In this document: positions 29,380 through 40,321 of the stretch, one piece after another
Layout of the letters: every line of letters begins with the position of its first letter
Numbering within the stretch: the first letter of the stretch is position 1
Origin: Panonychus citri
Taxonomy: Eukaryota; Arthropoda; Arachnida; Trombidiformes; Tetranychidae
Direction: 5' to 3'
NCBI RefSeq assembly: GCF_014898815.1
Contig: NW_026515437.1
Coordinates: forward strand, 1 to 64,000
Length of the DNA stretch: 64,000 bases
Notes under the pieces: generated by a model
The model's input: the letters and a program-made list of their open reading frames with translations, nothing else
Told to the model about the DNA's origin: nothing
Databases searched by the model: none
Program-made: the position numbers and the translations under genes

Positions 29380-29599
29380 ATGACCAAATCAATCTGGCCT
29401 GATTATCGTATTGATAATATAGTTTCAATATGGTCAGTTGGGCCAATAGATATCAAAGTCGATAATACAAACCGAAAGAAAAAATTATATGCTCAGGTTA
29501 TACGATAATGGTGTACTGCTAGTTTTTGCATCTGGAAAATTCATAGCAACTGGATTCAAGAGTCTACCCATGACATTTCCGATATTGATAGAAAAATGA
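29380..29599 (+). pseudogene. TATA-binding-protein-like repeat fragment (frameshifted)
   Basis: Two overlapping frames together resemble one half-repeat of TBP. The first (ATG 29380, stop TAA 29506) contains YRIDNIVSIWSVG and IDIKVD, then LYAQVIR, comparable with TBP's QNIVS...LG..LDL and the F.AVIMR segment, though about eight residues shorter. The second (29489-29599) contains VLLVFASGKFIATGFKS, comparable with the LIF.SGK...TGAKS signature of TBP. One base step joins them. A donor-like GAAC|GTAAGT (about 29604) and an acceptor-like TTTCAG (about 29669) suggest the ancestral gene continued in another exon. That exon is not recognisable as the second TBP half; the open frame at 29697-29824 ends in RLIDFGITSR. 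TBP normally binds TATA boxes as a two-repeat saddle. Here function is surely lost. The match is by motif memory and a convergent short similarity is possible. Confidence 0.45.
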
Positions 29600-31986
29600 A
29601 CTTTGAACGTAAGTGTAAACATTAAAGCTAATTAGAAAATCGTAATCTGGTTGTATCTTTCATTTCAGTGAATTGAATATGGCAGTTCCTCTATCTCTGC
29701 CAAAATTGGTATTATTTCCAAGTTATGGAATCATATCCGACATTGGATACTTCTGACAGAATTTTGCTTAAGCAAAGTATTACTCTACAAATAAAACGAC
29801 TTATTGACTTTGGTATCACCTCAAGATGATTGGTTTTCGGGTTGAAGTAAATGAGTTGTTTGAGCGAATTGATCAAATAACCCCAATCAACATACATTTT
29901 TAAAGAGTCAAAATGATTAGATTTTGACTCTCTGGTGACTCTTTTAGACTCAAATTTTTTCAAATTTTTTGAATAATTTTATTCAAAATATTCAAAAAAT
30001 CAAAATTGAAAATTTCACCCAATTAAAATTAAAATTAAATTTAAATTTATTTAAAGCATTGCGCATTTAAAACACTCAAAACGCGTAAATGTTATTGAAT
30101 CATAATTCCAATTAGATACATGATTCCAAATAATATAGAATCATAATTCTAATTGCAAATAATCACGCAAATTGGAATCATAACTCGGCTAATCCATATT
30201 ATAGCCCCCTATCTGATTGCCCTTGAATATTTTGTATGCATAGACAATACTAACATGTGTATTCATGAGTAGTATAAAACTTGCGGAAATGTCTAGTATA
30301 GAAGTTACAGGATTCAAAATACAAATTTGCATTGAGCTTTATGGGATACTTACATTATTCACTGTAGCTGATTCTTGAGTACAATTAGTGTAAAACTTAT
30401 TCACATTATTTCTGTATACGTAAATTATCTTCTGGCAAATTTTCAGTTTTGAAAAATTCTGATTAGGGTTGGTGGTGGTTATCAATTCATTAATGATTAA
30501 TTAAAAACTTTTGCAAAACTAATTTTGAAATCAAAGTGATAACTGTTACAATTTTGGACGATGACATATGAAAATAATTGATATTGAGGAACAAATACAA
30601 CAAAATAACAAATAAAAAGAACTTTAACATTGTGCCACACCCAAGGAAAACAACTTCACTGTTCTAACAGTGTACACAGTGACTATCAACTTCGCCTGAC
30701 TTAAACTTCAACTTTTACAATCATACAATGTTAAAAACTCTTTAAAGAGACTTAAATCTAACTGATTCACGCGTTCATTATTTGCTTTGTTTGCAAATTT
30801 CATTGCTTCAAACTTTACAGTTTCAGTTTACAACTGCAATTTATTTTAATTGGTAATTTGAACAATAACTAAAAGGATATTGTAGTTTATTTGTTTTTCA
30901 ATTTTTCCATTCTCTTGGTTGTAAACAAAATTAGCAAAGCTGCCGACTATTTCTTGGAAAATTGTTGGATCATTTTACTTTGTACTTAAGCTGCAAAGTT
31001 ATGCAGAATAGTACTATCAATGAGAGTTTGCATTGAGTATAAAATGAGAATTTATCATTTCGAAACTCTCATTTTCCATTTATCCTTGTACAATCAAAAC
31101 TCTTCTCACAATTTCTCTTGACACTAAAGCGCCCTTTCATCTTTCATCTTTCATTGTAAGGTTTGTTGTTCTTTCTTAACTCATATTGTACCTTTTCTTA
31201 CTTTTCCTTAATTATTATAAACTAATTTTGTTCTCTGTTGTCTTTTCAACCATCCCAGATAATGTATGTAATGTAGAGTTAACTTTTGGAAGTGAATAAA
31301 TGTTACATTGCTGGTAGACCAACACAATTCCATTGATATGATCACTGCACCTTCGTTGCTGATCAAGATCAAAGTACCAATGATGATCAAGCTGATACAC
31401 CCGCTGCTAATCAAGTCCATCAAACTGGTGATGAAATTGATTATATTCAAATTGACTGAATACCACTGATAACTCCGTCCGTTTAATCATAAGGGTGGGG
31501 TTTTAATGTAAAGTCAACTTTCGGAACGAGAAACCAAAGGATAAGAAATCCTCTTTCTCATCTCTTTCTTTATTTTCTTTTTCTCTTTCTTTTCGTATTA
31601 ATTTCTCTCTCTTTCTAATCCTACTAACTGTTGATTGAGAATCATTATGATTGTTGCTGATTTGACCAACAAGTTAATTGTTAATTTTAAATTATTAACA
31701 ACGGTGAGTTAATTTTTGATGTTGGTCGTGGTAATCAATCAAGGAGTTTGGTTTGGACCTTTAACCAGAGATGGTTTTAATACTTGAAATTAAATAATTT
31801 TAATTAATAAATAAAGATTAAAACTTAATCAAATTAAGATTTGATTTAATTGTTTCCTTTTCAGAGTTTCTCTTGGTTGGTTATATTTCCATGGAAGTGA
31901 ATTAAATTCGAATTCATATTTTGTGTCCAATTAGAATTAACTAAATTAGTGAAATTCTGGCTGTTGCCTATTTCTGTGTTTTCCAG

Positions 31987-32306
31987 CGCTGAAGCTGAAG
32001 CTGAACGCTTTTATTTTATATATATAACCACTATATAGTTGGTGCGAAGAAAAGTTTTGTGTAATTGAAATTGTAATAATTCCAATGTGACTTGTGTCTA
32101 AAAAGAGATACATCTATATTTTTTATCTGCAGAGACCTAACCTCTTTAAGGAACGGAAATATTACGGAAATATTCTTACAATAATTCCAATGTGACTTGT
32201 GTCTAAAAAGTGATTCATCTATACATTTATCTGCAGAGACCTAACCTTTTAATATGATGAAGATATTCTTACAATAATTCCACCGCTGAAGCTAAGGCTG
32301 AACGCT
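31987..32306. repeat. block bounded by direct repeats CGCTGAAGCT...GAACGCT
   Basis: A 23-bp word, CGCTGAAGCT followed by GAAGCTGAACGCT, lies at 31987-32009. It recurs with two changes at 32284-32306, followed each time by a T-rich stretch leading to TTTTATA. The tandem copies of the 98-bp-related family lie between them, so the two words bracket that block like duplicated edges. Confidence 0.6.
32076..32273. repeat. two diverged units of the dispersed 98-bp repeat family
   Basis: Units begin ATAATTCCAATGTGACTTGT at 32076 and 32181; a third start at 32274 is cut off after ATAATTCCA. Each carries TGTGTCTAAAAAG, then TCTGCAGAGACCTAACCT, then an AT-rich tail with a GGAAATATT or GAAGATATT word. 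The order and key words match the array at 16006-16298, 16 kb away, but the sequence is diverged. Confidence 0.75.
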
Positions 32307-32424
32307 ATTTGTTTTATAACTATTTTCATTATTTTGTTAAATTGAAGTGGTGAACCAAAATATTACCAAAATGTCAACATCATTACTGAAGGCCTTTGGA
32401 TACAATGAAAGAAAAAGGTATTAA

Positions 32425-32634
32425 ATTGACTGTTATCGAGTTGAGATCAGGATCTTGATGAAAACAAGAAATAAAATGGCTAAGAAAGGTGAATTAACAA
32501 TAAGAATCCGAGAGAAAATACATAGAGCAATGGACATGGATGGGATTGACTTGGAAAAATTTCTCTCGTTATCCGACATCAAAACTGAGATAAACAGATT
32601 AAGGAATAACGAAAGCTTCAAGCACAGAGAATAG
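32425..32634 (+). pseudogene. unrecognised charged ORF fragment in the 6.2 kb element
   Basis: The frame is open from 32425 to a TAG at 32632 and contains MAKKGELTIRIREKIHRAMD and LEKFLSLSDIKTEINRLRN. It is a charged, helix-prone peptide with codon use unlike the surrounding repeats. It lies on the same strand as the neighbouring fragments, so it may be one exon or broken piece of a single ancestral element gene. I do not recognise the family. Confidence 0.35.
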
Positions 32635-32740
32635 TTCGGGAGAAAATGTCTTGATACGATTCCTAAACAGATTATAAGAATAATTCGACGAATCGAACAT
32701 TTTTAAACTAAAAGTGAAAAGAAAAGTTCTTTATCATTGA

Positions 32741-33082
32741 ACTGGTTTCTCATTCTACTTCATCGACCTGAGTGATTTAAAAATTTACGAATCAATTTTA
32801 AGGAAAATGGAATATGCTCTAGAGCTTGACTCCCATCTTGGTAACAAAAATGGACAATTTGGAAAACGGATCGAGCTCGACGACTTTATACAGATCAGTG
32901 AGATAAGGCTGGAAAGTGGTGATTTATCAAAGTTAGACATCGTCGAAGATAATATAGATGAAGCGGAGCTATATCTACTATATGGGTTGACAACGTACAA
33001 GCGCTATGAAAAGCATATCGCAATTGATGTTCTAACCGAAAGCAGATTCAATTTTAGACAACAAATGATATCGTTGAGTTAG
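32741..33082 (+). pseudogene. unrecognised acidic ORF fragment in the 6.2 kb element
   Basis: Open frame following a TGA (32738). It begins FSFYFIDLSDLKIYESILRK, reaches an ATG at 32807 and ends at a TAG after the peptide QQMISLS. It is rich in Asp/Glu and Leu (LSKLDIVEDNIDEAELYLL). Immediately downstream, another frame reads LPDEVEVVIGNDQDTH and stops, as expected for a coding region broken by indels. No known domain is recognised; the coding-like composition and shared strand argue for a decayed element protein. Confidence 0.35.
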
Positions 33083-33187
33083 TTGCCGGATGAAGTAGAG
33101 GTTGTCATTGGAAATGATCAAGATACACATTAAAAACTATACACAAAACGAAACTTCAACAGTAATAGCCAGGCAACTAATTGGCTA

Positions 33188-33480
33188 ATGGAAAGTGAAT
33201 CTGAAGGAATCACCTTAAAAGATGTGGTGGTAGACAGAATAATACGAAATCCGGATGGTCTGAATAGTGTTATTTTTAAATGTAAGAATGAAAGAGATGA
33301 ACTTTTGATGAACAATGGAGCATATAGATTGATGTTGAATGGATGTTCTTTTCCGATGACACTGACATGGAACAATGTCTGATATGCTGCTGTCACTATC
33401 GATATGACACTGAACATCCTTTTGTCCGAAATCAAAATTGCTCCGTATGTCTGAAGACTTCTTGTGGAAGAAGAAAATAG
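33188..33480 (+). pseudogene. Cys-rich ORF remnant in the 6.2 kb element
   Basis: Two overlapping frames. The first (33188-33382) begins MESESEGITLKDVVVDRIIR and runs to MNNGAYRLMLNG. The second (33328-33480) contains EQCLICCCHYRYDTEHPF, then NCSVCLKTSCGRRK, and stops. The spacing C-x2-C ... H ... C-x2-C-x4-C looks like a small zinc-binding knuckle at a protein C-terminus. The frames can be joined only by a shift. It could be the end of an element-encoded nucleic-acid-binding protein; the family is not recognised. Confidence 0.35.
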
Positions 33481-34292
33481 GAGTTATTGTAATAATAGCC
33501 GACTTGTGCTTACTGTGTGTTGTGGAATCAAAACCGACCAATCATCCGTCCAATCATCATATCAGCTGCACAACTGTTAGATTCATGAGACAAATTAAAC
33601 TTAAGAACATCAACATCATCTATGGTACCTTAAGGTTGAGCTTCTTTTCACATCCTATTACTGGATTCAATGTCTACTATTGCTAAGAAATTGGAAGCCA
33701 CTAAAAGAAACTAAAACTAAACCTTCAATGACAAAATAATACAGCTAAAAGAGATGGGAATAAATTTCAGCCAAACAATCAAATATTCTTTCACTTAACA
33801 ATTTAGCAGAATCAAACTTACTCACGATAATAACATTAACTTCACTTCATAATTCATTATTCTCAAATTTACTAACATTAACAACATTTTTAGTCTTCAC
33901 ATGTAACAGCTTAATATCAGAATAAAATGAAAATAAAATAAAAAGAATCGGTTCTTTAAATTCGCGATGAAAAGTAATCAATGTCATTAGAAGAATGAAT
34001 GAATAATTACAAAATTATATGATATTGTTTTGTCAATCAGATGGATTAATCGTCATCTCTTTATGTAGTTTTGAGGACTAAGAAAATGATCCGAAGAATC
34101 TGTAAAAATTGATTATGCGAAAAAATAAGAATCCAATCTATTCTGTGTTGAAAAGTCAAATCGTCAAAACTAACTAAAAAAGCATCAAATGCTCAAAAAT
34201 GAATCAAATCTCATCAAATCATCAAAAGACATTGACTCTAAGGAGTAAAATGTCCCATCCACCTTGTTTTTGACTCTCATGACTCTTTACTG

Positions 34293-34529
34293 TTGATTGG
34301 GACTGATCAATTCGATGAGCTCAAAGAAATTAATAAAAACCTTGAAGATAAAAATAAAATGTTAAAAGAATTTCTTAAGATTCAAGAAGGCCCAGAAGGC
34401 CAAAAAGACATTAAATTCATTGATTGGGCTCTCAGAAAGCTAAATTGTGCCTATGGAATCAAAAGAGAAGAGTTCCCTGCCTCTTCAAGATCCGTTTTAA
34501 ACTTAATCATTGTTAAAAAAATTATCTGA
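34293..34529 (+). pseudogene. coiled-coil ORF of the AGTAGTTAA element family
   Basis: The peptide contains FDELKEINKNLEDKNKMLKE, a heptad-like coiled coil, then LKIQEGPEGQKDIKFIDWAL and KLNCAYGIKREEFPASSRSV. The frame is open upstream to about 34235, so 34293 (a TTG) is not a reliable start. It ends 45 bp before the nested element's target-site duplication. The nested element encodes a recognisably similar peptide (34799-34977), so this is a genuine conserved feature of the family. Its function is unknown. Confidence 0.45.
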
Positions 34530-34579
34530 AAATTTCATGGTTAACGTAAATGAAACATTTCAGTTCATTGCAATGTATC

Positions 34580-35120
34580 AGTAGTTAACTAAAGACCATC
34601 TCTGGGCCAAGCATCCACTCTGGGCCAAAGCTGACGAGGATTAATCATCTAACCCTGATAGACAAAATGTTGCGAGATCTGCTATAAAGGAGCAGCTATT
34701 TGATTTGGTTGATGCGAAAGCAATTTTGATTGCTAAAAATACTAAAAGCGCATCCGTGAGCTTAATTTTCAATACGAGAAATCGATATTCTTTACAATTT
34801 GGAAGCTCAACAGAATGAGAAATTGTATAACGAAAATCGAGAATTGCGAAAAATGTTGGCAATTAAGGAAGGTGCTGAGGGTGATGAAGATGTTTCATTT
34901 TATCCTGGGTCATAAAGAAAATGAAAGATGATTTTCAATTAACACTGAAAATTCAAAATAACCCACGAGGTCTTTAAAACAAATTAAAGAAAGCTTAATA
35001 GCTTATTTTGTATTTTCACTGAAATTTGTCTTTATTTTTCAAATTTCGCGCCAAAAAATCACTGGAAATTTTGGTCCAGAGTGGACACTTTGGCCCAGAG
35101 ATGGTCTTTTGTTAACTACT
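34580..35120 (+). mobile_element. 541-bp nested element with TIRs and TGTATC target duplication
   Basis: The ends are inverted repeats of about 47 bp starting AGTAGTTAAC, then AAAGACCATCTCTGGGCCAA and CCACTCTGG.CCAAA. It is flanked by a perfect direct repeat TGTATC at 34574-34579 and 35121-35126, which marks the exact insertion boundaries. The interior holds the 3' end of a gene related to that of the surrounding 6.2 kb element, so this is an internally deleted, non-autonomous relative. The perfect duplication suggests it is younger than its host element. Confidence 0.8.
34799..34977 (+). pseudogene. partial coiled-coil ORF inside the nested element
   Basis: The frame 34799-34915 contains LEAQQNEKLYNENRELRKML, then AIKEGAEGDEDVSF, and stops. 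Shifting one frame continues as ILSWVIKKMKDDFQLTLK and ends near 34977. This parallels the host ORF: a coiled coil, then I.EG.EG..D..FI.W...K. It is a frameshifted 5'-truncated copy. Confidence 0.45.
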
Positions 35121-35227
35121 TGTATCTTAATCCTTTTTTCAAATACCGCGCCTAAAAAATTGCATCAGAAAATTTCACTCTGTAACAAAGAGTAATATAA
35201 GTATATTAGTACCTTACTACTCTTTGC

Positions 35228-35299
35228 TCTGAAACGTTGTCCCAGAGTGTTTGTCCTAGAGCGGACAGTTGTCACAGAACAGGAGTAATATTAACTACT
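35228..35299 (-). repeat. right terminal inverted repeat of the 6.2 kb element
   Basis: Inverted partner of 29067-29138, ending ...AATATTAACTACT directly before CTAAAC. Confidence 0.8.
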
Positions 35300-35305
35300 C
35301 TAAAC

Positions 35306-38300
35306 ACCTCTGTATTTGGGTAACCTTAATCAGCTCAACAAAAAAGCCAGCAAAAGGTTATCATGTTGAGAATCAAATTATCAATTCAATTCGTTGATTG
35401 GTAATAAATGTTCAGCTAATCAATAGCTTTTGCATTAGTTAAATTACCAGTTTGGTTCATTATTTTGGATAATTAACTTTTTCTCGCTAATTAAGCTGGT
35501 ATCAATTTAGACTAAAACTGTTTACAATCATTTAATCATGAAAAGGAAACATCATTTATTAATAACTCAATGATTTCAGTTAATGATTGGACTGTTATTT
35601 GTGTGATCAATGAATTATAATCGTGATTAGATGCCAATAGATGATTAGACTGACCATCATCATGATATTCATGATCACCACCCAAATCTCATGTAAATCT
35701 TTACACAAGGTTATTAACTTACAACACTCTCACCATGAGGTTTAACTGAACCCTGAACTGTATTGAATTGAATTGATATATTATGTATAAATGATTATCA
35801 TAAAGATGAATAAACAAGATGATGAATGTTATTGTTATTAAAATGCCATGAACACGCAATCATTAACATGATTACCATGGAAATGGGTGGTGACTGATAA
35901 TGAATCAACTGAAATTCAGGTGAGAGTGATACCTTTTCCAGATTAGTGTTAACTCTCAATAAAATATCATGTTCAGCTGAATCTTATAATCATCATAATT
36001 AACTAAATCTTCCCCGTGATGATAAACTTCATCATATATACAGTTTCACTCAATCTCATGCTGATGATCAGGTCAATCACCAACATAATAATAACAGCCT
36101 TATGAATGATGAATCATCTAAATCAATAATGATGGACTCGAATTCATTACATGAAAGTTTATCTCAATTAAATCACCCTGATGATGATGATTAATCTTTA
36201 AATCTGATTTCCAATGAATTGAATCCATAATCAGCATCAAATTGATTGGTGAATTTTTTCCAACTGTTCATTTCAAGGGAATGATAATCATGTTCCAAAA
36301 ATAACTTGGTGAGGATGAAAATAGTATCATGGATGAGATGTTAATCATAATGACGATGATGATGATTACTAGCATTTCAAGGGTAAGGTTAAACTATTAG
36401 GTGAGTGAATAAAAAAATGACTTATATCACAGGGATGGAGATGGAAAAAAAATGAGACTGAACTTGAACTGAATCAAGTTATGAAAACATCAACAGACAA
36501 ATCGTATTATCTAATGTTAACCATCAAGTAAATTACTTGAAACATGAGTATCAACAAATAGATGATGATGGTAATGATGATGAGGATGATAAAGATGAAG
36601 AAGGAAATGAAATATGTCAAAAAAGTAGTCAATAAGTTTCAATATAATCAATGGATTCACATTTTGTACCATTATCATTATCATGGGAATAGGAAATAAT
36701 TTTTTCCCTCCTTTTCATGACTTTTTGTAAGAAAATGATGACGAGAAGATGATGATGAAATTATCTTCCTAATCAATAGAAAATCTTTTGAAAATGAAAT
36801 TGGCTTATCTCTGGATATAAATACATTGGAAGATTGTCTTTTAATCATCATCCTAATCATCCTTCTCTCTCAACTTCACTTACTTATACACACATTCATC
36901 CAGTGGTAACAGTAAATATGAAAGCTCAAGAAGAAACAAAGCAAAAAAACGAACTCGCTTTCCACCCTCAGGTTCATCACTCCCACTCCCGTTCCCAACC
37001 TGTGTGTCCTTTGTATCAGGTTTTCCCTCTGACACTGTATCTTATCTTCATCTTCATCTCTTGTGTGTCATCTTTCCACCTTCTCCTTCAATCTAATAAT
37101 CTTTAACTTCCTCCGCGTCCTCCCAGTGTTTTTTCAATGCTGATTCTGCATTAACTCAAGAAGAAGAGAACAAAAAAATAGTAATATTTCGAAAACAACA
37201 ATCCCCTGTGGGTGGTGGATCTGGGAGGTGGGGAGGGTACATGATGTTTGACTTTGATCATTGTTTGATAATATCTTACAATGAAGATTGATCAAGAAAA
37301 ACGTGGTTCCCATTTAAAAGTAACATTGGATTAGGTTATACTTTTTTTTCATCTTACTCATGGTAATAATGATATCAAAGGAACTTTTTCTCGTTGTTGA
37401 TTTTTTTAGATTTGGTATTAAATCATCATTCAAAATGATGATAAGGATGATAAGTATCTCTCAGGTACAGTAGCTTTCATAAGAAGTACGAATGTTTTTG
37501 TTACTGTTGTTTGCATCATCATGGATTCTGGATGATGATCAGGATTTTGTTTTCATTTCATAGAAACTCAAGGAAAAAGTGATAAAAATACAATAGTAAA
37601 TGTGAATTCACAGTGGATTAATTTACTAGAATTATCAATGACTGTTGTCATCAATAGCATTCACGATTAGATGATGTTGATCATCATGATAAAGGAAGAT
37701 GATTAAGGATGATGATTGGTGAGGATAATCAAGATAATGAATCTGATTTAGTTTGACTGTTGATTTAGTTTTCGATTCTTCTTCTTATTTTTTACAATTC
37801 GTTTCCGTATGTTTACACAACTGATCAAAGTTTTTCTTCCCTTTGCCTTCATTTCTGATTAACTGGACTGTTAATTGTTACAAGGTTAATTTACTTCTTA
37901 CATTCAACTCATTGGTCAGTAATTTAGTTAATGTCCATTGTCATTCGTGTCTCTCTCTCTCTTCTTTTTTTCTTTCCTTGATTCCCACCGGAAACTCAAC
38001 CTTTCCACCAATAGTAAGGGAAAGTTTTACTTCCGTTATTTTTGTTAGTTCAACTTCATTGAGATTCCAATCAAATAAATAAAAGATGATGGAATAATTG
38101 GAATCAATTTAATACTGATGATTCATGGGAAGTAAATGAATCCACCATGAATGAGTGAGAAATAGAGTCTTGTTCGTTTCGACTGAAAAAAAAACTTGGA
38201 AACTTTTCTCATCTTGAAAAGTTCGTGCAAAAGGTTTAGATACATGCCAACCAATCAATTCTTGATGTTCTAAATGGAAGCTTGGATCTACATGATGATA

Positions 38301-39740
38301 TTTTTCATTCTCTTTCATGATATTTATCTTATTTGCTCATTTTTCATACTAAAATTGTAGCAAAGACAATGAGAAGACATTTATTACCAGTAAATAGTGA
38401 AACAGTTATTTCCTCTGACATTATTGTCATTGCTATTATTACCATCAAAATGTTATAACAATTTTGTCAGAATGAGATATGAGATTTCCAGTAATTTCAC
38501 CCTGTTTGTATTCATATGCTCATATGATAACATAAGAGGATAAACTTTATACATATATTTATTATCACTGAACACATTTCATGAAGATACTGAACTGAAT
38601 TATCTCTCTGAGTAAAGATAATTATGGTAAATGTTGGTAATCATCATATTTTGATGAAGATAATGATGATAAAACTGTTAAAATAGACTAATAAATTGAA
38701 CAGGTTAATCTAATTGAAAGATTTTGCTAAATATTATTCAATTCTTATCAATCTGCTGATAAAATGTTTAATATTAGATTTGATGTTTCCTATTATGACT
38801 TAGTATCTTGGTTATGATTATCATATAATCTGGTGAAATTTTGAACTCAATTTTAAGGTTAATCTATTTTGAGAGATCAAAATTTTAAATGGTTTAGAAT
38901 ATTATCTGAGTTTCAGGGAGCGAAAAGCTCGTTTACCCGCCGAGAGAGGGAAAATACTTTTTTTTGTAATGACTATCATCTGATGAAATTAATATGTTTC
39001 ATTCATTGTGAAAGGCTCATTGAACTTGGGTTAAAATTGGAAGAATAAAAGAAAATTATAAATGATATTGAGTATGAAGATGATGACGATAAGATTATCA
39101 TGAGAGCTTGTATACGTGTGCTTAATATGATGAAATTCTGGTAAAGAAAGGCTTTGAAATGCATCCTCTATAATTTTCTATCTACAATCATCCAACTCTT
39201 ATATTTGCACGAGCTGTTCCAATGAAATTCATTCCATGATGATGATGAAGATAGAATCGATTTAGTGTATAAAAAATTGCCAATCCAATGGGGATTATTC
39301 AGCTTCTATTATTTTATACTGAACCAATATAAGAAATATGATTTATCTCATGGAAGAAAATTAGTTCATCTACTGTAATCAAATTAGTATTTAGTTGAGT
39401 GTTCATTGTTTATTAATTGCTGCGCTTAAATGCGTTGATATGTATTAATTGGCACATGATTGGTCTTATCTCAAAGTTAGTGTATCGAGTTTATAAAAAA
39501 TTTAAATCATAATCACTGATTAAATAGATTAATTGGCACGAATGATTTTTTTTCTAATTAATGAACTGATGGAAGATCTTGTTTAATGAATTCTCAATTT
39601 GAAGTATTTTTAACTCTTCTCACCCATCAATACCATCCTAATTTCATCACTATTTGTATTGATCTGGATTTTTTACCCATTTTCACAAAAATTTGTTCTC
39701 TTCATTGAAAAAGCTTTAACGTTTTTTGGTTTGATTCTAT
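35306..39740. other. gene-free AT-rich low-complexity DNA
   Basis: No supportable exon. An open frame at 36834-37106 is Ser/His-rich with no recognisable domain. A TATA-like word (GATATAAATAC, near 36814) precedes it but nothing else argues for a gene. The rest is the ATG/ATC-rich background. Confidence 0.65.
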
Positions 39741-39741
39741 T

Positions 39742-40310
39742 TCATCGCCATGTTGTGTAATTGTGGCAAGACTCTTTATTTTGTTTCCAAAACTCTAATG
39801 GGTCTGAATTTCGATCGAGAACGATCGAGAAGTGCCAAGTAATGTTTAAAACCGAGTGCATACCAGAGCTCACATCATTTATTGACTCAACCAATGAGTC
39901 GTGTACTGACCAAATGCTCTCACTTGTTATATTCCTTGTAGATATGGGTTGTTGGTATTTCGGTGAGCATTTGATTAAGCTGAAACGCTCAAAGAACATG
40001 ATGATAGTGATTGAAAGTCCACTCTTTTGAAACTTGGATCCAGAAGAGTAGAGAATGAGTAAATTGAGTTTGATTCAATCTGTCCAACCTTACTTTGAGA
40101 CTATCCAATAGTTTTTTCTTTAGAGATATTCCAATAGTTGAACAAGTATATTGTAGCAATCGTTATCAATGGAATAACCCTGGATATTGTTACATATTTT
40201 TCACCTGAGATATCCAAGGTCATCTGATAAATAGGTCTGAGAAGTGAGTGTACATCAGACAAATTACTCAGCTGTTGAACATCTAACAAACAAAACCAAA
40301 TACCAGACAA
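39742..40310 (-). pseudogene. hAT transposase, C-terminal part (BED-type hAT)
   Basis: Continuation of the minus-strand hAT coding region that starts at 42533. The frame 40310-40101 contains LSNLSDVHSLLRPIYQMT, then GEKYVTISRVIPLI, matching the segment before the dimerisation domain in ZBED/hAT transposases. The frame 39999-39742 contains DPLEFWKQNKES, matching the DPL.WW..N signature of the hAT C-terminal dimerisation domain, and then degrades. The order on the minus strand is collinear with 42533-41560. The interruption between them is exactly where a plus-strand pogo-like transposase lies, so the two pieces are one gene split by an insertion. Frame breaks make it non-functional. Confidence 0.65.
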
Positions 40311-40321
40311 TAAGTGAATAT

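Larger units (their letters stand above)
29067..35299 (+). mobile_element. 6.2 kb terminal-inverted-repeat element with TBP-like and coiled-coil ORF remnants
   Basis: The two ends are inverted copies of each other over about 72 bp, both starting AGTAGTTAATATTA and continuing through CTGTTCTG/TTGTTCTG, CTCTAGGACA and CACTCTGG to GTTTC. The flanks read CTAAAAC (29060-29066) on the left and CTAAAC (35300-35305) on the right, consistent with a target-site duplication of about 6 bp altered by one A. Inside are plus-strand coding pieces: a TBP-like fragment with an intron-like gap, several short ORFs at 32.4-33.5 kb, and a coiled-coil ORF near the right end. All are broken by stops or frame changes. 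A related 541-bp element is nested at 34580-35120. I cannot assign a superfamily: no DDE transposase is visible, and a 6-bp duplication has been described for few groups (for example Dada and IS3EU). The copy is probably inactive. Confidence 0.7.

Noticed and set aside
36834..37106. 90-codon plus-strand ORF after a TATA-like word
   Set aside because: It begins with a TTG, lacks a recognisable domain, and a single TATA-like word is expected often in AT-rich DNA.
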